A stretch of 64,000 nt of DNA, from positions 139,700,237 through 139,764,236 of the forward strand of contig NC_134101.1 of assembly GCF_000715075.1 (NCBI RefSeq), in the 5' to 3' direction. Positions 21,807 to 33,294 of the stretch are shown here, one piece after another (positions within the stretch are counted from its first letter, which is position 1; every line of letters starts with the position of its first letter). A program made the position numbers and the translations under genes. The notes beneath the pieces are model-generated. The model worked only from the letters and a program-made list of their open reading frames with translations. It ran no database searches and was not told where the DNA came from. This stretch comes from Nicotiana tabacum (lineage: Eukaryota > Streptophyta > Magnoliopsida > Solanales > Solanaceae).

Positions 21807-24800
21807 TGTGAGCACGTGATTTTTGCTTCATGGAAACTACTCCAAAAGAAATCGGAAAAGAAATAAAACAAGTTACCCCCGGGTACAATTTTAAGGATTT
21901 ATGTGACATTTTGATAATTGTTCTGTCCGTAAATGCTCGCCTCGCTATAGTTAGAAAATACAAAAATACATGTTGCAGGCATTTAGGAATAATTGGTGCA
22001 TTTAGGAATTAGTTAATTATACTTTGGTTGTTTAAAAGCGAAAATCACAAAATACGCATTTTTGTTGTCATCGTAATTTTATTAAAATGTTTTAATTCGT
22101 GTGATATTTGTTGTTAGGTATTAATTAATATTTGTATGTTTAATTTTAATTTTTAGGAATTTTTGTCTAAATTATTAGAGGGAAAATATCTGATTTGGGC
22201 CGAAAATTCAACTGAAAATCGGGCCCAAACCAATACAGTGACCTAGTCCAAACCAGGTCTTCCAGGGACGCCCCCCAAACGACGCCATATGAGGCGTTTG
22301 ATCTGAACCGTCCGTCCCACCAAATGCAATGATCCCCTAGCTTTCCCCAGCACCCAACCCATTTAAACCTTAGGTCGACCCATTCCCATTTAAGGGAGAT
22401 GACGTCGTTTCCTGGTGCTAGATAGATCCTGGCCATAGATCCAACTCGATCCAATGGCCAGGATCTAATCCCTTATCCCATATATAAATCATTCATCACA
22501 CCCCACGCCCCCATCCGAACACCCCCCCTTCATCATCCCAAACCCAAACCTCCCAAACCCTAGCCGCCCTAAGCTTCCTTCGCCTGAAACCCGGCGGCAT
22601 CTACGCCACCGGTTACCCCTCTAACACCATAGCACCTCCTTCACTCCCTGAACCCAAATCTGTTACCTCTTTGCCTCGAATCATCCCCCTTCATCTCGAA
22701 TCTTGATTTGAAGATTCGAGCCCAACCCCGATCTACACCAACCCACCCCGGATTCATACCAGCCACTATCCTGCCCTCACTCGTGACCAAACCAAGCTTG
22801 TTTTGGTCCGAATCTACCCACAAATCCTCGAACCCCAAATCGGACTGTTTGAACCCTAGAACTCAAGAATTTTTGGAATCCAGCCAGATTAAACGGAGGG
22901 TTGGGGTCTAATAGACCTTAATCGAAGTGTTATCAGTTGAGAACACCTCGATAAAGGTCTGTTCGGCCTCAAATGGGCAAATCCAGTCAAAGCTGGGGTC
23001 GTTTGTTGTTGAGCTTTCAGAGTGAGTTCCCTCTTTCCTTTCTCCTTTTATTTAAATGTTTCTTGAGTTTGTCAGCATGTTTAGTTAGTTTGTTTGTTAT
23101 TTCTATTTTTCTATCAGTTGTTCTCCATCTTCGTATGACCTTTTATTCGGTCGATTGTTATTATGTTTATGTTTTGAATGCGTATGGTGATATACATGTT
23201 CGAGTTAATTAATGTCGTTGAATAGATAATTCATATAAATTCCCTGTGTCATGCAAAGTTGTTGAAGGCAGTTGATGCCCCGTTCGTGTTGTTTGTTGGG
23301 TCAACTGATTATTCCATGTCATAATTAGTATAGTCGATTAGATAAATGATGTCGATTAGTTTCATAAGACTGAATGTACAAAAATTCTGATTTGTATAGC
23401 TTCATATGACTGATCGAATCATTGTCGTTTAGTTGATTGCTTGACATTATCTGTGAATGGATTGTAGCTGCACTATAATAGCTAGAATTCAGTTTGGGGC
23501 ATCTTGAATTTGAACTTGCAGAAGTTCAAAATGTCCTACTGCTGCAGTGGGGTAATACAGTAATAATTAGGAGCTAACAGGGGTAGTTTGGGGTGTGAAA
23601 AGAGCAGAAATGAGTAGTTTAAGATGGGCTGACAATAGGGTACTAAAATAGCATTAAACTAATACAATAGTGGGGAACCAAACTTGGTAGCATGGGGATA
23701 ATTAAAAGTTATAGGCTGCCCATGCCTTTGGGCAGAAAGCACATGCTAAGGGGCTGTCAGGAGGATGGGCATTGGGCATTTTTTTAGTTTTAAGGAGTTA
23801 TGGGCAGAAGGTGAGGGCTGGGGTAAACAAGGCAGTAGGGCTCGCCTATATTTAGCCTATAAATAGGTTCATTTGAGGGAAGAAAAGGGGGACATAAAAG
23901 GATAAAAAAAGGCTGGAGATCAGAGTTTAAGGCTAGGGAAAAATCAGAAATTAGAGGCTGGATAATTTTAAGTGTTGAGAGTTAAAAAAGAGTGTTGGTT
24001 TTCTGAACATAACAAGCAGAAACCACTGTGTTTCTGCACCTGTTTCTTTCTTTACTTTGGTCTGGTTTGTTTGGACACACTGTTGGTTTTCAGTTAGTTT
24101 CCCTGGGTTCTTTACTTGCTAAAAACTGCTCCAGTTAAGTGTTTTGGTTCTCTATTTTGGACTGGAAGTCCACTGGCTGTTGCTGTTGGTTTCTTCTGAA
24201 ATTTCTGCTGGGTTTTCACTTAAGTTTTTGCTGATTTTTGGTCTATTATCGGGCTGTCCCTATTGCTGTTGTTGTTGTGTTTGTTGCATACTATTTCTGC
24301 TGATCATTCTCCTTCTTCTTTTGCTTTCTTATGCACGGTACACGGCTGATAAACTATCAATGTAAGCAGAAATTTGAGGCATGAATACAAAGAAAGTTGG
24401 AAGATGTTGAAGTTACTTCGAATTAGCTTTAGAAAATGTATTGAAAGAATAGGTTGCCTGCATGATAGTTTATTTTTCCTAATAGAACTATGTGGTTAGC
24501 TGTGATGTAGTTGAACTTTTATACCTATCATTCAGTTGGAAAACTATATGTGTTGCTTATAAGGGAAATGGATTGATGTTGTAGTAGCCATGTTCTATTA
24601 ATTCATTATTTTGTTTATCAAGAAGCATGTTAGGTACCCAACAGTTCTTTTTTTAAACAAATGATTTGTTTTAAGTTGTTAGGAATATGGTTTGATTAAG
24701 GCAAACAGTACATCGCATTTCAGCTTTTTCCCATTGTTTGTTTATAAATGTTAAACGCCTATCAAATGAGTTGAACATGCCCAATTAGAATAAGAGCGGC

Positions 24801-25666
24801 CCAGGCCGAATTTAGCTCCATGCACATTAGGTCTGGGCCCATAACTGCCAAATGGGCTGCCCGTATCACGTCCCTCTTTCAATAAATCACGTTTGAAGCT
24901 TAACTATAATAACTCATAAGTATGTAAATACAGTAGGACCTTTCCATTTTGTTAGAGATAAACAAAGATAGGAAATCATAGTTTGCTTTTAGGTGTGACT
25001 TTAAATAAAAGGAGATGAGCCTCGCCCAAATAAAACGCATAAATGGCGGGGCCCTCGTTAGATGTATATATTAAACATTTAAATCCTGGGACGGGTCGTT
25101 TAGCAAATTTCACGGTTTTTCCCCGCAAATAATAACATGTTAGTTCTTTAGGATGCGTCTCAATTAATCTTATTTTCTTAAACTCGGGTGTGCATTTCAT
25201 GCGACCCAAATCCAAATCCCAAAATATTGAATAAAAATGTGTTCCGGATTGCGGGTGCATTTCATGTGACGCAATCCAAAGACATGTTTTTAAACGATGT
25301 TCACATTCTTTTAAAAAATATAATAATAAAAGCGGTAAAGAGTTAAAACTTGCACGTGAGCGCATAATTGTATAAAATCAGATAAACAAGCCGAATATGA
25401 CAGTTGAGCGACCGTGCCAGAACCACGGAACTCAGGAATGCCTAACACCTTCTCCCGGGTTAACAGAATTCCTTATCCGGATTTCTGGATCGCAGACTGT
25501 AATACAGAGTCATTCTTTTCCTCGATTCGGGATTAAATTGGTGTCTTGGGACACCCTAAATCTCCCAAGTGGCGACTCTGAAATAAATAAACAAATCCCG
25601 TTTCGATTGTGCTTTAATTGGAAAAACTCCTTCACCCCTCGCGGGGCGGAAAAAGGAGGTGTGACA
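21807..25666 (+). repeat. 5' LTR of Ogre
   Basis: It begins TGTGAGCACGTGATTTTTGC and ends GGAGGTGTGACA. The start at 21,807 was chosen over 21,809 because only this start gives equal CCATG duplications on both sides. A TATA box is at 22,481-22,488. Short frames in it (for example 22,708-22,911 and 22,973-23,212) also occur in the 3' LTR, which is expected from common descent and does not show coding. The last 270 bases are conserved in elements D and F. Confidence 0.93.
22481..22488 (+). promoter_or_regulatory. TATA box of Ogre 5' LTR
   Basis: TATATAAA in the context CCCATATATAAATC, followed by a C-rich stretch without A/T runs in which a start site near 22,510-22,520 would fit. The same motif lies in the 3' LTR. 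Confidence 0.6.
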
Positions 25667-25670
25667 GCTC

Positions 25671-25688
25671 TGGCGACTCTGCTGGGGA
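25671..25688 (+). promoter_or_regulatory. Primer-binding site of Ogre (Arg tRNA type likely)
   Basis: TGGCGACTCTGCTGGGGA starts four bases after the LTR. Its initial TGG pairs with the tRNA CCA end. Ogre/Tat elements typically use an arginine tRNA; the identity of the tRNA is from family knowledge and was not checked. The same site, almost unchanged, lies beside the LTR of element D. Confidence 0.8.
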
Positions 25689-25989
25689 CATGACCCAGAA
25701 CCACTGGTTCAGGGTTAGAAATTCGAGCTTATATAAATTGTTATATTTGGTTTTATCTGATTTTGTTACATGTTTTGGCTCAATGTGCTAATTGATTGTC
25801 TTTTACCGCTTTGATATTACGTGAACAGTATATAAACTATGCCAAAACCCATCTTCTCTCTGAGTCTTCTGAATCATGAAGAAGGGTGTACGTCGTACGA
25901 CTTCTTTTCTGTATAGTGTCAAATCCCAATTTAGAACGATGTTCGGACAAGTTGCTAAGCCGGTGAAGCTTCTGTATTCCCGGTACGCT

Positions 25990-26200
25990 GCCCCCTCGGC
26001 TCGAGCTGTCCGCTCGGGTAAGCCAGGTCTAGAACAAACACCCAGGTTCTGAACCTAGTATAACAAAGCCACATGCCGGGTCCCTAGTAGGAACGCTTAT
26101 CTGCATCATGTGCATTTTTGACTTAGGGGACTCAACACAAGGGTTGGGTCTGTCTACGACTAGCAACCTGAAATGAAAAGACCATCCTGATGCATCTTAC
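25990..26200 (+). promoter_or_regulatory. Conserved leader block, candidate packaging region
   Basis: This non-coding stretch aligns with 58,232-58,441 (minus) of element D over about 210 bases, including GTCCGCTCGGGTAA, CCCTAGTAGGAACG, GGGTTGGGTC and CCTGATGCATCTTAC, whereas other leader parts have diverged. Position after the primer-binding site suits an RNA packaging or dimerisation signal; that role is inference. Confidence 0.55.
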
Positions 26201-26652
26201 TCAACGCTCTGCATTTATTTGTTTTGGACTTGCATGACGACCGGCTTCGAATATTAAAAAAAAAATTAGTTTTGAGAAATAGCAGTGTATAGGGTTAATC
26301 TTCTGTTTGAAAAAATAACAATGTCCACTAGCGTCGAAACTCTGACAAAATTTTGAGAAAAATATTTTACTTTTAATATAGTTTGTTTTATTCAAAAAAA
26401 AAAGAGTCTATCACTTTTAGTTTGTCCGATCTACAGAAATGAAAAAATGAGAAAAATAACTTGTTCTGTTATGGAAAAAGAGTCTTGATTTTTGTTTTAG
26501 TTTATTTGCCAACAGAAGCAAAAATAGGTTAAAAATATATAAAAAATATATATATAAAATAAAAAATCAAGGTAGTAGTTTTTTTTCCTTATTTTATTTA
26601 TTTTTATTTTTATTTTGCTTAAAGTATTTCAAAATAGTTTGTTTAATTGGGC

Positions 26653-26696
26653 GAACTACGCCGGTTTGATTCTCACCGGATGTGAGATACGTAGGC
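26653..26696 (+). ncRNA. Nested stem-loop module, Ogre copy 1
   Basis: GAACTACG opens and CGTAGGC closes the module. The outer stem is CTACG (26,656-26,660) with CGTAG (26,690-26,694); the inner stem is TCTCAC (26,671-26,676) with GTGAGA (26,682-26,687) around CCGGAT-like loop text. It lies in the leader 280 bases before ORF1. Confidence 0.6.
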
Positions 26697-26975
26697 AGCC
26701 CTAATCGGGTCCAATTTCCCCTTTTGCTAAGATAACCAAAAAAAAAATAATGTCAAATGCTAATCTCATCAGAAATAAATCTAGTCAGGCTGTTTTGCCA
26801 TAAATAACCAAGTACTCCCACTCAGCCTTAAAATCTTCGTCCCTGAAGTGCTGAAAGGCCGTATCTGAAAACCGAGTCCTTCATCTTCAAAATTCAAAAA
26901 AAATCAAATATAGATAGTTCTGTTTTGAGTCTAATAAAAGTCTTCTTTCTTTAATTACCTTAATAAATGTGCAGG

Positions 26976-28942
26976 ATGAGTACAAATCAAAATGAACCGT
27001 TCTCAGTCTTTAGCGAGGTCCCTCTACAACTCCACATGTGGTGGAACGATCTGGAAGCCGATAGTAAAGAGATAGTGGGAAGAGTATTGGGAGGTTTTGT
27101 CAATCTACTAAATATCAAGCCAAGGACAGATATCCTCGAAGCTCTAATACCGTTCTGGGACCCAACCCGCAATGTATTCCGTTTTGTTGACTTTGAACTT
27201 TCACCTGCACTAGAGGAAGTTGCCGGATATGCGGGATTGAATGGGAAACTAAGAGGACAGTATTTACTTTCACCAAGGCCAGTATCCCCGCACGCATTTT
27301 TGGATTTGTTAAGCATTAGTCGGAAGGTGCAAAATGATGATTTGTCAAGAGGATGTTGTGCGCTCCAATTCCTATATCAACGGTATGGTACTCCTCAGCG
27401 TTTTGAAGAACCAAACCTCGGACTAATTCATGCTGGGAACAGAAACAAGTGGGAAGAAAGACGTACTTTGGCATTCATCACGGCATTCCTGCGAATCGTG
27501 ATTTGTCCCCGCAAAGATAAGAAAGTAGAGATAGGCCTTGTGGGGATGGCCGATGTTGCAATCAAACGAACTGACAGCATTGTGGTTCCTTTGATTTTGT
27601 CCGAAATCTACCGAGCTTTAACTATATGCCGAGAAGGAGGCAAGTACTTCCAGGGATGCAATTTGTTACTCCAGCTGTGGATGCAAGAACACCTCTGTCA
27701 CCGAGCAGGATACATGAACCACGGGTTGACCGAGAGGAACTGTATCTGCGGTTTTGAGAAACGAATGACAGGCGTCGTATTCCCCGAAGGTGTCGAAGCA
27801 TGGCTTACATGTTTGAGGTCAACAACAGCCGACAAAATTGAGTGGGCATTTGGGTGGTTGATCGATACTGAGGTAATATACATGGCGGCCGAGGAATGTC
27901 ATATTCTTTTGATGGGACTTCGCAACATCCAACCATATGCTCCTCATCGGGTATTACACCAGCTAGGAAGATTTCAAGTAATTCCCACTGATGAAAATCT
28001 AAGCAAGCATGCCATTGAGCTGAGCCCAGGAGTCGTATTTCCCGAAGGAAAGATTAGAAAGTTGTGGCACGAATGTAGATTCTTGGAGCCCAAGAATATG
28101 GTTCGAGAACTGGCTAAGGGTGAGGTAGACCCAAAGTATGATGTTTGGTTCAAGAGAAGGTTCCAGATTTGTCAGAGACCTGCTAAAAGAGCTCACGTCC
28201 AACAATTTACGGATGATTCACAGGAGCAGTGGGGCAGGTTAAGGAGGGAGGAAGGCTACCGGGTTGAAATCGGGAAGCTAAAACGACAAGTTGAAAGGCT
28301 TATATTTGAGAACAACATACAAGTCGCCTCTGAGCAGGGTGAAAAGAACAAATTAGCCAAAGAAAACCAGACACTGAAAGCCCGCATTCGCCAAGTCAGT
28401 AAGAGTAACAGCAACCGACAGAAACGTCGCTCCGACGAAAGATTGATAGCAGAGTTGAGAAATCAAGTCAGCAAAAGCCGAGAAGAATTAGAGAGATCGG
28501 AAGCTTGCATAGCAAGAATAAAGGTCAGATGGGCAAAAGGTCAATGGCCCGGAGGAAGCATCTGCAACAAGTCATAAGGGATTCTGAAATGAGCATCGGG
28601 ATATTAAGGAAAACAAACTCCACTCTTCAGGAGCGGATCTTCAAACAAGCACGAGATGCCCAAACTGATAGAAGGCGCTGTTACGATGCGATGACCAGAA
28701 TGGAAAGACAAATGGAGAAGTTCCAGGATCGACTCACCGACAATGCTCAAGCACTGGGATTGAAGAACCAGCAAATAGAGCAATTGTTCGTTGAGAGGGA
28801 CAACATTCGAGGAAGGATTGATGAGATTGGGCACTACATCTACATGAGATGCCTAGCATGTGAGCAAATACCTCAGAATACCCTCCTTGCTTCCATCATG
28901 GGCTACGTCCACCGGATCATGAATGAGTTGAAGAGCTTGTAG
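26976..28942 (+). CDS. ORF1 of Ogre: plant-mobile-domain-like region plus coiled coil
   Basis: The extra ORF found before gag in Ogre elements. I chose ATG 26,976 over 26,967 because the homologous ORF1 of D starts at the same residue, with exactly 17 residues before the shared QLH. Residues about 20-330 include FWDPTRNVFRF, LSPALEEVAGYAGL and a later EIYRALTICREGG...GCNLLLQLW, which resemble the plant mobile domain (aminotransferase-like) family. Residues about 420-530 are charged heptad-like coiled coil. The first frame runs to 28,577. The homologous C-terminal part continues in another frame (about 28,520-28,942; GQMGKRSM...ERDNIRGRIDE...IMNELKSL), so one 1-nt shift near 28,520 separates them. 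This is probably decay, though programmed frameshifting is not excluded. Function unknown; a nucleic-acid or chromatin role is a guess. Confidence 0.8.
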
Positions 28943-29218
28943 AGAGGCCTTACACCAAAGTCTGCGGAAAGGCCGAACGATGCCTCGCGAGCCCTCAAGT
29001 TGGAATTTTAATGTATCCCTAGTTCGAGTCTTGTTTGTTGGCTTTATGGGTCCATTGTCTTCCCATATGTTGTTTTTTTTCTTTTCATCGAGTCAGGTTA
29101 AAAACTTTGGAATCTGTACTATTGTTGTTCTTTGTTTGAGATAAGTAATTTGTAATAGCAAATTTTGGTGATGAATTGAATGATTCCAAAAGAATTTTTG
29201 TGTCTTTACTTTGTGGCA

Positions 29219-29262
29219 GAACTACGCCCAGTCTGATTCACGCGGGGACGTGATACATAGGC
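29219..29262 (+). ncRNA. Nested stem-loop module, Ogre copy 2
   Basis: GAACTACG...CATAGGC, inner stem TCACG (29,238-29,242) with CGTGA (29,249-29,253). The inner arms differ from copy 1 on both sides yet still pair. One outer pair is mismatched. Confidence 0.6.
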
Positions 29263-29287
29263 AATCCACATAAGATTCGACCGCCAC

Positions 29288-29362
29288 TAAAAAGAAAGGA
29301 AAAGAAAAAAAGAGAAAGAAAGAAAAGGAAAAGAGAAAAAAAAAAGAAAGAAAAGGAAAGAA
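29288..29362 (+). repeat. Polypurine run after module 2
   Basis: Almost uninterrupted A/G (AAAGAAAGGAAAAG-type) text. Similar purine-rich DNA precedes module 3 at 36,918-36,977. Confidence 0.8.
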
Positions 29363-29625
29363 TAATGGAATGAAATACAGGGGTTCCCAAAGCACTTTAA
29401 AGGTGAAAATAAGCAAGCCGGGATGACGCATGCGTTTGAAGGAAATCATGTTAGAAATGGTTAACTGCCTAGGAGCATTGCATCCCCAATGTGCTATTAT
29501 CAAATCTGTTAAACTCTAACGCTAACAAGTTTGTTGTTTTCCACAAATACCAGACAGTTAGTTGTTAAAGCATTCTGGCAACACACCCTTATCAAAACAG
29601 ATCCAAAGGACCAGTACCAACAAGC

Positions 29626-31790
29626 ATGACTACTTTAGAAAATAGTACCGAGGAAGAAAGACCGGTAAGCCAGTTGTTGAAAGAAGCGATGGAGAAGATA
29701 GAAAGGATGGGACTGGAGATGAATGCAATGCAGTTAGCTTTGGCCAAAGCACAAAAGAGCCCTGAACCACTAGGGCATATGCCGGAATACCCTCACTCTG
29801 GCCCTTCAACAAGCCTCCCGAATCACCGCTATCATCAGGAGAGAAGCCCCCATGATTCCCAAGCTCCACCACCCCATCAACCTCTCCCAACACCAAATGT
29901 TCCCACTTTTATGGGACCCACATCAGCCACCCTGCAAAGATCAACCAGCGAGCCGTTGTTTCAGGCTCACGATACGCAATACTATCCCCCTGAACCCACA
30001 TTCAATGCACCAGAACCCCATACCTACAATCTGCACTTGGAGGTACCGGCGGAGATTGAAAAGCCGGTTAAGGTCCCAGAGCAAGATGAGGTAATGAGGA
30101 AGTTCAAAAGCCTGGAGCAATCCTTCAGGAGCCTGCATGGATTGGGCAACCAGATCAGTGTGGCCTACAAGGATCTATGCCCTTTCCCGGACGTCCAACT
30201 CCTGGTTGGGTTCAAGATGCCTAAGTTTGATTTATATGAAGGGCACGGTGATCCCATGGCACATTTGCGGGGCTTTTGTAGCAAAATGAGAGGGGCAGGC
30301 GGCAAAAATGAGCTACTGATAGCTTATTTCGGTCAAAGCTTGAGTGGATTGGCATTGGAATGGTATACCAGGCAGGATTCCAGCAGATGGTACACTTGGG
30401 ATGATCTAGCGCAGGCTTTCGTGGGTCACTTTCAATACAATCTCGAGATAGTCCCTGACCGTATCACATTGCTGAGGACCAGAAAGAAGCCTGGGGAAAG
30501 CTTTCGTGAGTTTGGTTTCCGCTGGAGAGAACAGGCAGCCAGAGTTGATCCTCCCATGAGAGAGGGAGAAATGGTGGACTACTTCCTGCAAACGTTGGAT
30601 CCAACTTACTTTGGTCACTTGGTGACGACGGTTGGAAAATACTTCAATGAAGTAGTAAAGATAGGGGTCATGATAGAGGAGGGTTTGAGGTCTAACAAAA
30701 TCCTGAATTACTCAGCGCTCAAGGCAACGACCCAGGCTATTTAGAGCGGCACGGGAGGTGCGCTGGGAAGGAGGAAGAAAGAAGAAATCACCACGGTTGA
30801 GGCAAGCAGTTGGTCCAGGTCCGGCAAACCATACTACAACCGAACCAGCCCCCACAAGCCTAATTATCCATACAGCCCGCCACAACACTACTATCCACCT
30901 CGAGAACCACACTTCTCCGTGCACCAAGCCCAAACATACAATCAGCCTCCGGTTCACCCGCAATGGCGCCCGCCGGCTCCCCAGAACATATATACACCAC
31001 CACAAAACAAATACCCTCCACCACAAAGCGCCTATCTTCCACCAAGAGCATACAGGAACCTTCCGGGGGCGGGCTTTCGAGGAAGTCAAGCTGCTAGAAA
31101 TGACAGGCTACAGAGACATAGAGCTTTTACTGAGTTGGGAGAGACCTATACCGCCGTATTCCACAAATTGAGGCGGATAGGTTTGGTGAGTCCTATCGAG
31201 CCAAGAGTGCAAAACCCCCACCCCAAAATTTGGACCGATCGATAAGCTGCGAGTACTGCTCAGGAATGCTGGGGCATGATACCGAAAAATGTTGGAGGCT
31301 GAGGCAGACAATACAAGATCTTATTGATGCCAACAAAATTGAGGTCCAGGCGCCGGAGGCTCCCAACATCAACTAGAACCCATTGCCAGTACACCACGAA
31401 GCTCACATGATCGAGTTGGTATACGAGGGAGGAGAGCTAATGAAACCATCACAGACAGTGATGACAATCCAAACTGCTCCGAAAGAAGAATCGACCGGTG
31501 GAAGACCAGGGGTACAGTTGTAGGAGGAAGGTGTCAAGCCGGTGCTGATATTGGGAAAGAGTCCATCCACCGCAATAAAGAAACCAGAGCCAGCCAAATT
31601 GGTAATATCAGGGACATCACCCACACCCGCAGTTGTGTTGAAAGGGGTATGCAGGGAACTGGTCACCATAAAGCCGGTAGTCCAATTGCCAATGATTGAT
31701 AGCAAGGTAGTGCCTTGGAAGTATGAAAAGGCAGTGGTGATGTACAAGGGAAAACAAGTGGAGGAGTTAGTTGTGAGGCGCAGGGACTGA
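29626..31790 (+). pseudogene. gag: Ogre gag (capsid and nucleocapsid), broken
   Basis: The capsid precursor that would build the virus-like particle. The first frame (29,626-30,744) has an N-terminal helix, a Pro-rich linker (residues about 45-145) and a retrotransposon gag domain (about 190-365) with PKFDLYEGHGDPMAHL, LALEWYTRQ, FVGHFQYN and SFREFGFRWREQA. A TAG at 30,742-30,744 stops it; D has Gln-Gly at the same point, so it is a point mutation. The same frame resumes with a Pro/Tyr-rich tail until about 31,245. A frame change then leads to a zinc-knuckle-like motif CEYCSGMLGHDTEKC (C-x2-C-x5-H-x4-C) at about 31,250, another TAG at 31,374 and further polyprotein text to 31,790. At least three disabling lesions. 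Confidence 0.88.
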
Positions 31791-31843
31791 CTCGATCAGG
31801 ACGGTGTTTTGCTCCAATGGAGTTGAGATGATCCAACCCAGCT

Positions 31844-33067
31844 GTGACAAAGAAACCTGTGTCAGAAGAAGAAGCTGAAGAATTCTTGAAAAAGATAAAA
31901 GTGCAGGATTACTCCATGGTCGAACAGTTAAAGAAAACACCGACCCAGATCTCGCTGCTATCATTACTGATCCATTCGAATGAACATCGTCGGGCCCTGA
32001 TGAAGATACTGAATGAAGCCCATGAGCCCAATGAAATTTCAGTAAACCACCTTGAAACGATTGCCAACAAAATTTTTGAGGTGAACAGGGTAACATTCTC
32101 TGATGATGATCTGCCAGTGGAAGGCACGGAACATAACAAATCTCTCTACTTGACTGTCAAATGTGAAGATTCGGCAGTTACTCGGGCACTGGTGGATAAC
32201 GGCACAAGTGCCAATATTTGTCCACTATCCACCCTGAATCAGCTGAAGATCGACCACGGTAGAATCCACAAGAACAACATTTGCGTCCGAGGATTTGACG
32301 GAAATGGAACAGCCACCGTGGGGGATATTATACTTGAGTTGACCATCGGTCCGGTCCAGTTTGCCATGGAGTTCCAGGTATTAGATGTTGCGGTATCTTA
32401 TAACCTTCTATTGGGACGACCATGGATCCACGCGGCCAAAGCGGTGCCATCCACCTTGCATCAAATGGTCAAGTTCGAGTGGGATAGACAAGAGGTCGTA
32501 CTGCACGGCGAGGACACTGCGTGCACCATGGGAGGCGCCATTGTTCCCTTCATAGAGACCAATGATGACAAAGGTCCCTGGGTTTACCAGATTTTCGATG
32601 CAGTGTCGGCAAACAAGATTCCCGAGGGTTAGATCATTCAGTACCCTAGGATAGCTTCCGCAATGGTCATGATGGTTTCAGAAATGCTGGGTAATGGGTT
32701 TGTGCCGGGAAAAGGTCTGGGGGCTGAGCTTCAGGGGATTGTCCAACCTGTCTCCTTGCCCAAGAAGTTGGAGACTTTTGGACTGGGGTTCAAACCGACT
32801 GCGGCAGATGTAAAGCGAGCGCGGAAAATGAAGAAGAGAGTTTGGTTTCTTCCCAAACCAATACCGCGTCTCTCAAGATCCTTTATTAGAGCAAGTGCCA
32901 AGGGGTCACCGGTCCCAAAAATTCTCGGACCATTGATTGGGATGGACGGGGATTTGAATCAGAGTTTCGAAAGGCTGTTCGCTGATGTCAATATAGTAGA
33001 AGTTAGAGAGGGTTCCAGCAGAGCAGACATACAGTTTGTGGGGCTTGAGGCCAAAACCAACAATTAG
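31844..33067 (+). pseudogene. Ogre aspartic protease with G-patch-like segment
   Basis: Retropepsin-type protease that would cleave the gag-pol polyprotein. The first frame (31,844-32,632) carries the active-site motif LVDNGTSANICPL (catalytic Asp present; the family usually has DNGSS or DGGS) and LLLGRPWIH, the flap/C-terminal landmark. After a stop at 32,630-32,632 the same frame continues (32,663-33,067) with GNGFVPGKGLGAELQG, a G-patch-like glycine motif seen in Ogre polyproteins, then GFKPTAADVK. A TAG at 33,065-33,067 and a one-base loss in the next 35 bases separate it from the splice donor; comparison with D suggests the stop replaced a sense codon. Confidence 0.85.
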
Positions 33068-33101
33068 ACGGTTACCCCCTCCCTATACGGGGGGAGTCCT
33101 G

Positions 33102-33284
33102 GTAGTAGGCTTTGATTTTTCTTTCTTGTTTTTCGGATTATTCCAGGGTGTAATCCAAATCTCATTTTATTTTGTACAAGTGTGAACCCTGTTATCCCGC
33201 ATTTTTAATAAAATTCTCTTTTCTTATCTCATTTTAATTTTGTTTTGTTCTTTACTCTTTCTGAACAGTTCTCTTTTTTACTGG
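33102..33284 (+). other. Probable Ogre intron between protease and RT (acceptor mutated)
   Basis: GAGTCCTG/GTAG at 33,102 matches the donor seen in D. The corresponding acceptor position before TTCTAATGACATGG reads ACTGG here but TTTCAG in D, so the AG seems lost. A nearby CAG at 33,266-33,268 might substitute. Introns at this position are known in Ogre elements. Non-coding text between is T-rich. Confidence 0.6.
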
Positions 33285-33294
33285 TTCTAATGAC

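Larger units (their letters stand above)
25689..26975 (+). other. Ogre 5' leader without genes
   Basis: About 1.3 kb between the primer-binding site and ORF1. It holds a block conserved with the leader of D (25,990-26,200), an A/T-rich stretch (26,230-26,640) and one nested stem-loop module (26,653-26,696). Just before the ORF1 start, a pyrimidine-rich tract ends in TGTGCAG, which looks like a 3' splice site. No supported coding region. Confidence 0.7.
28943..29625 (+). other. Spacer between ORF1 and gag
   Basis: Non-coding spacer with a nested stem-loop module (29,219-29,262) and a 75-base purine run (29,288-29,362). No supported frame. Confidence 0.7.

Noticed and set aside
21809..21820. 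LTR start at TGAGCACGTG (21,809)
   Set aside because: A start at 21,807 (TGTGAGCAC) gives matching CCATG duplications and agrees with the 3' LTR and with D; 21,809 does not.
22708..23212. Short LTR frames (67 and 79 codons) also present at 41,093-41,597 as possible conserved genes
   Set aside because: The two LTRs are copies of one sequence, so preservation reflects common descent; no similarity to known proteins is visible.
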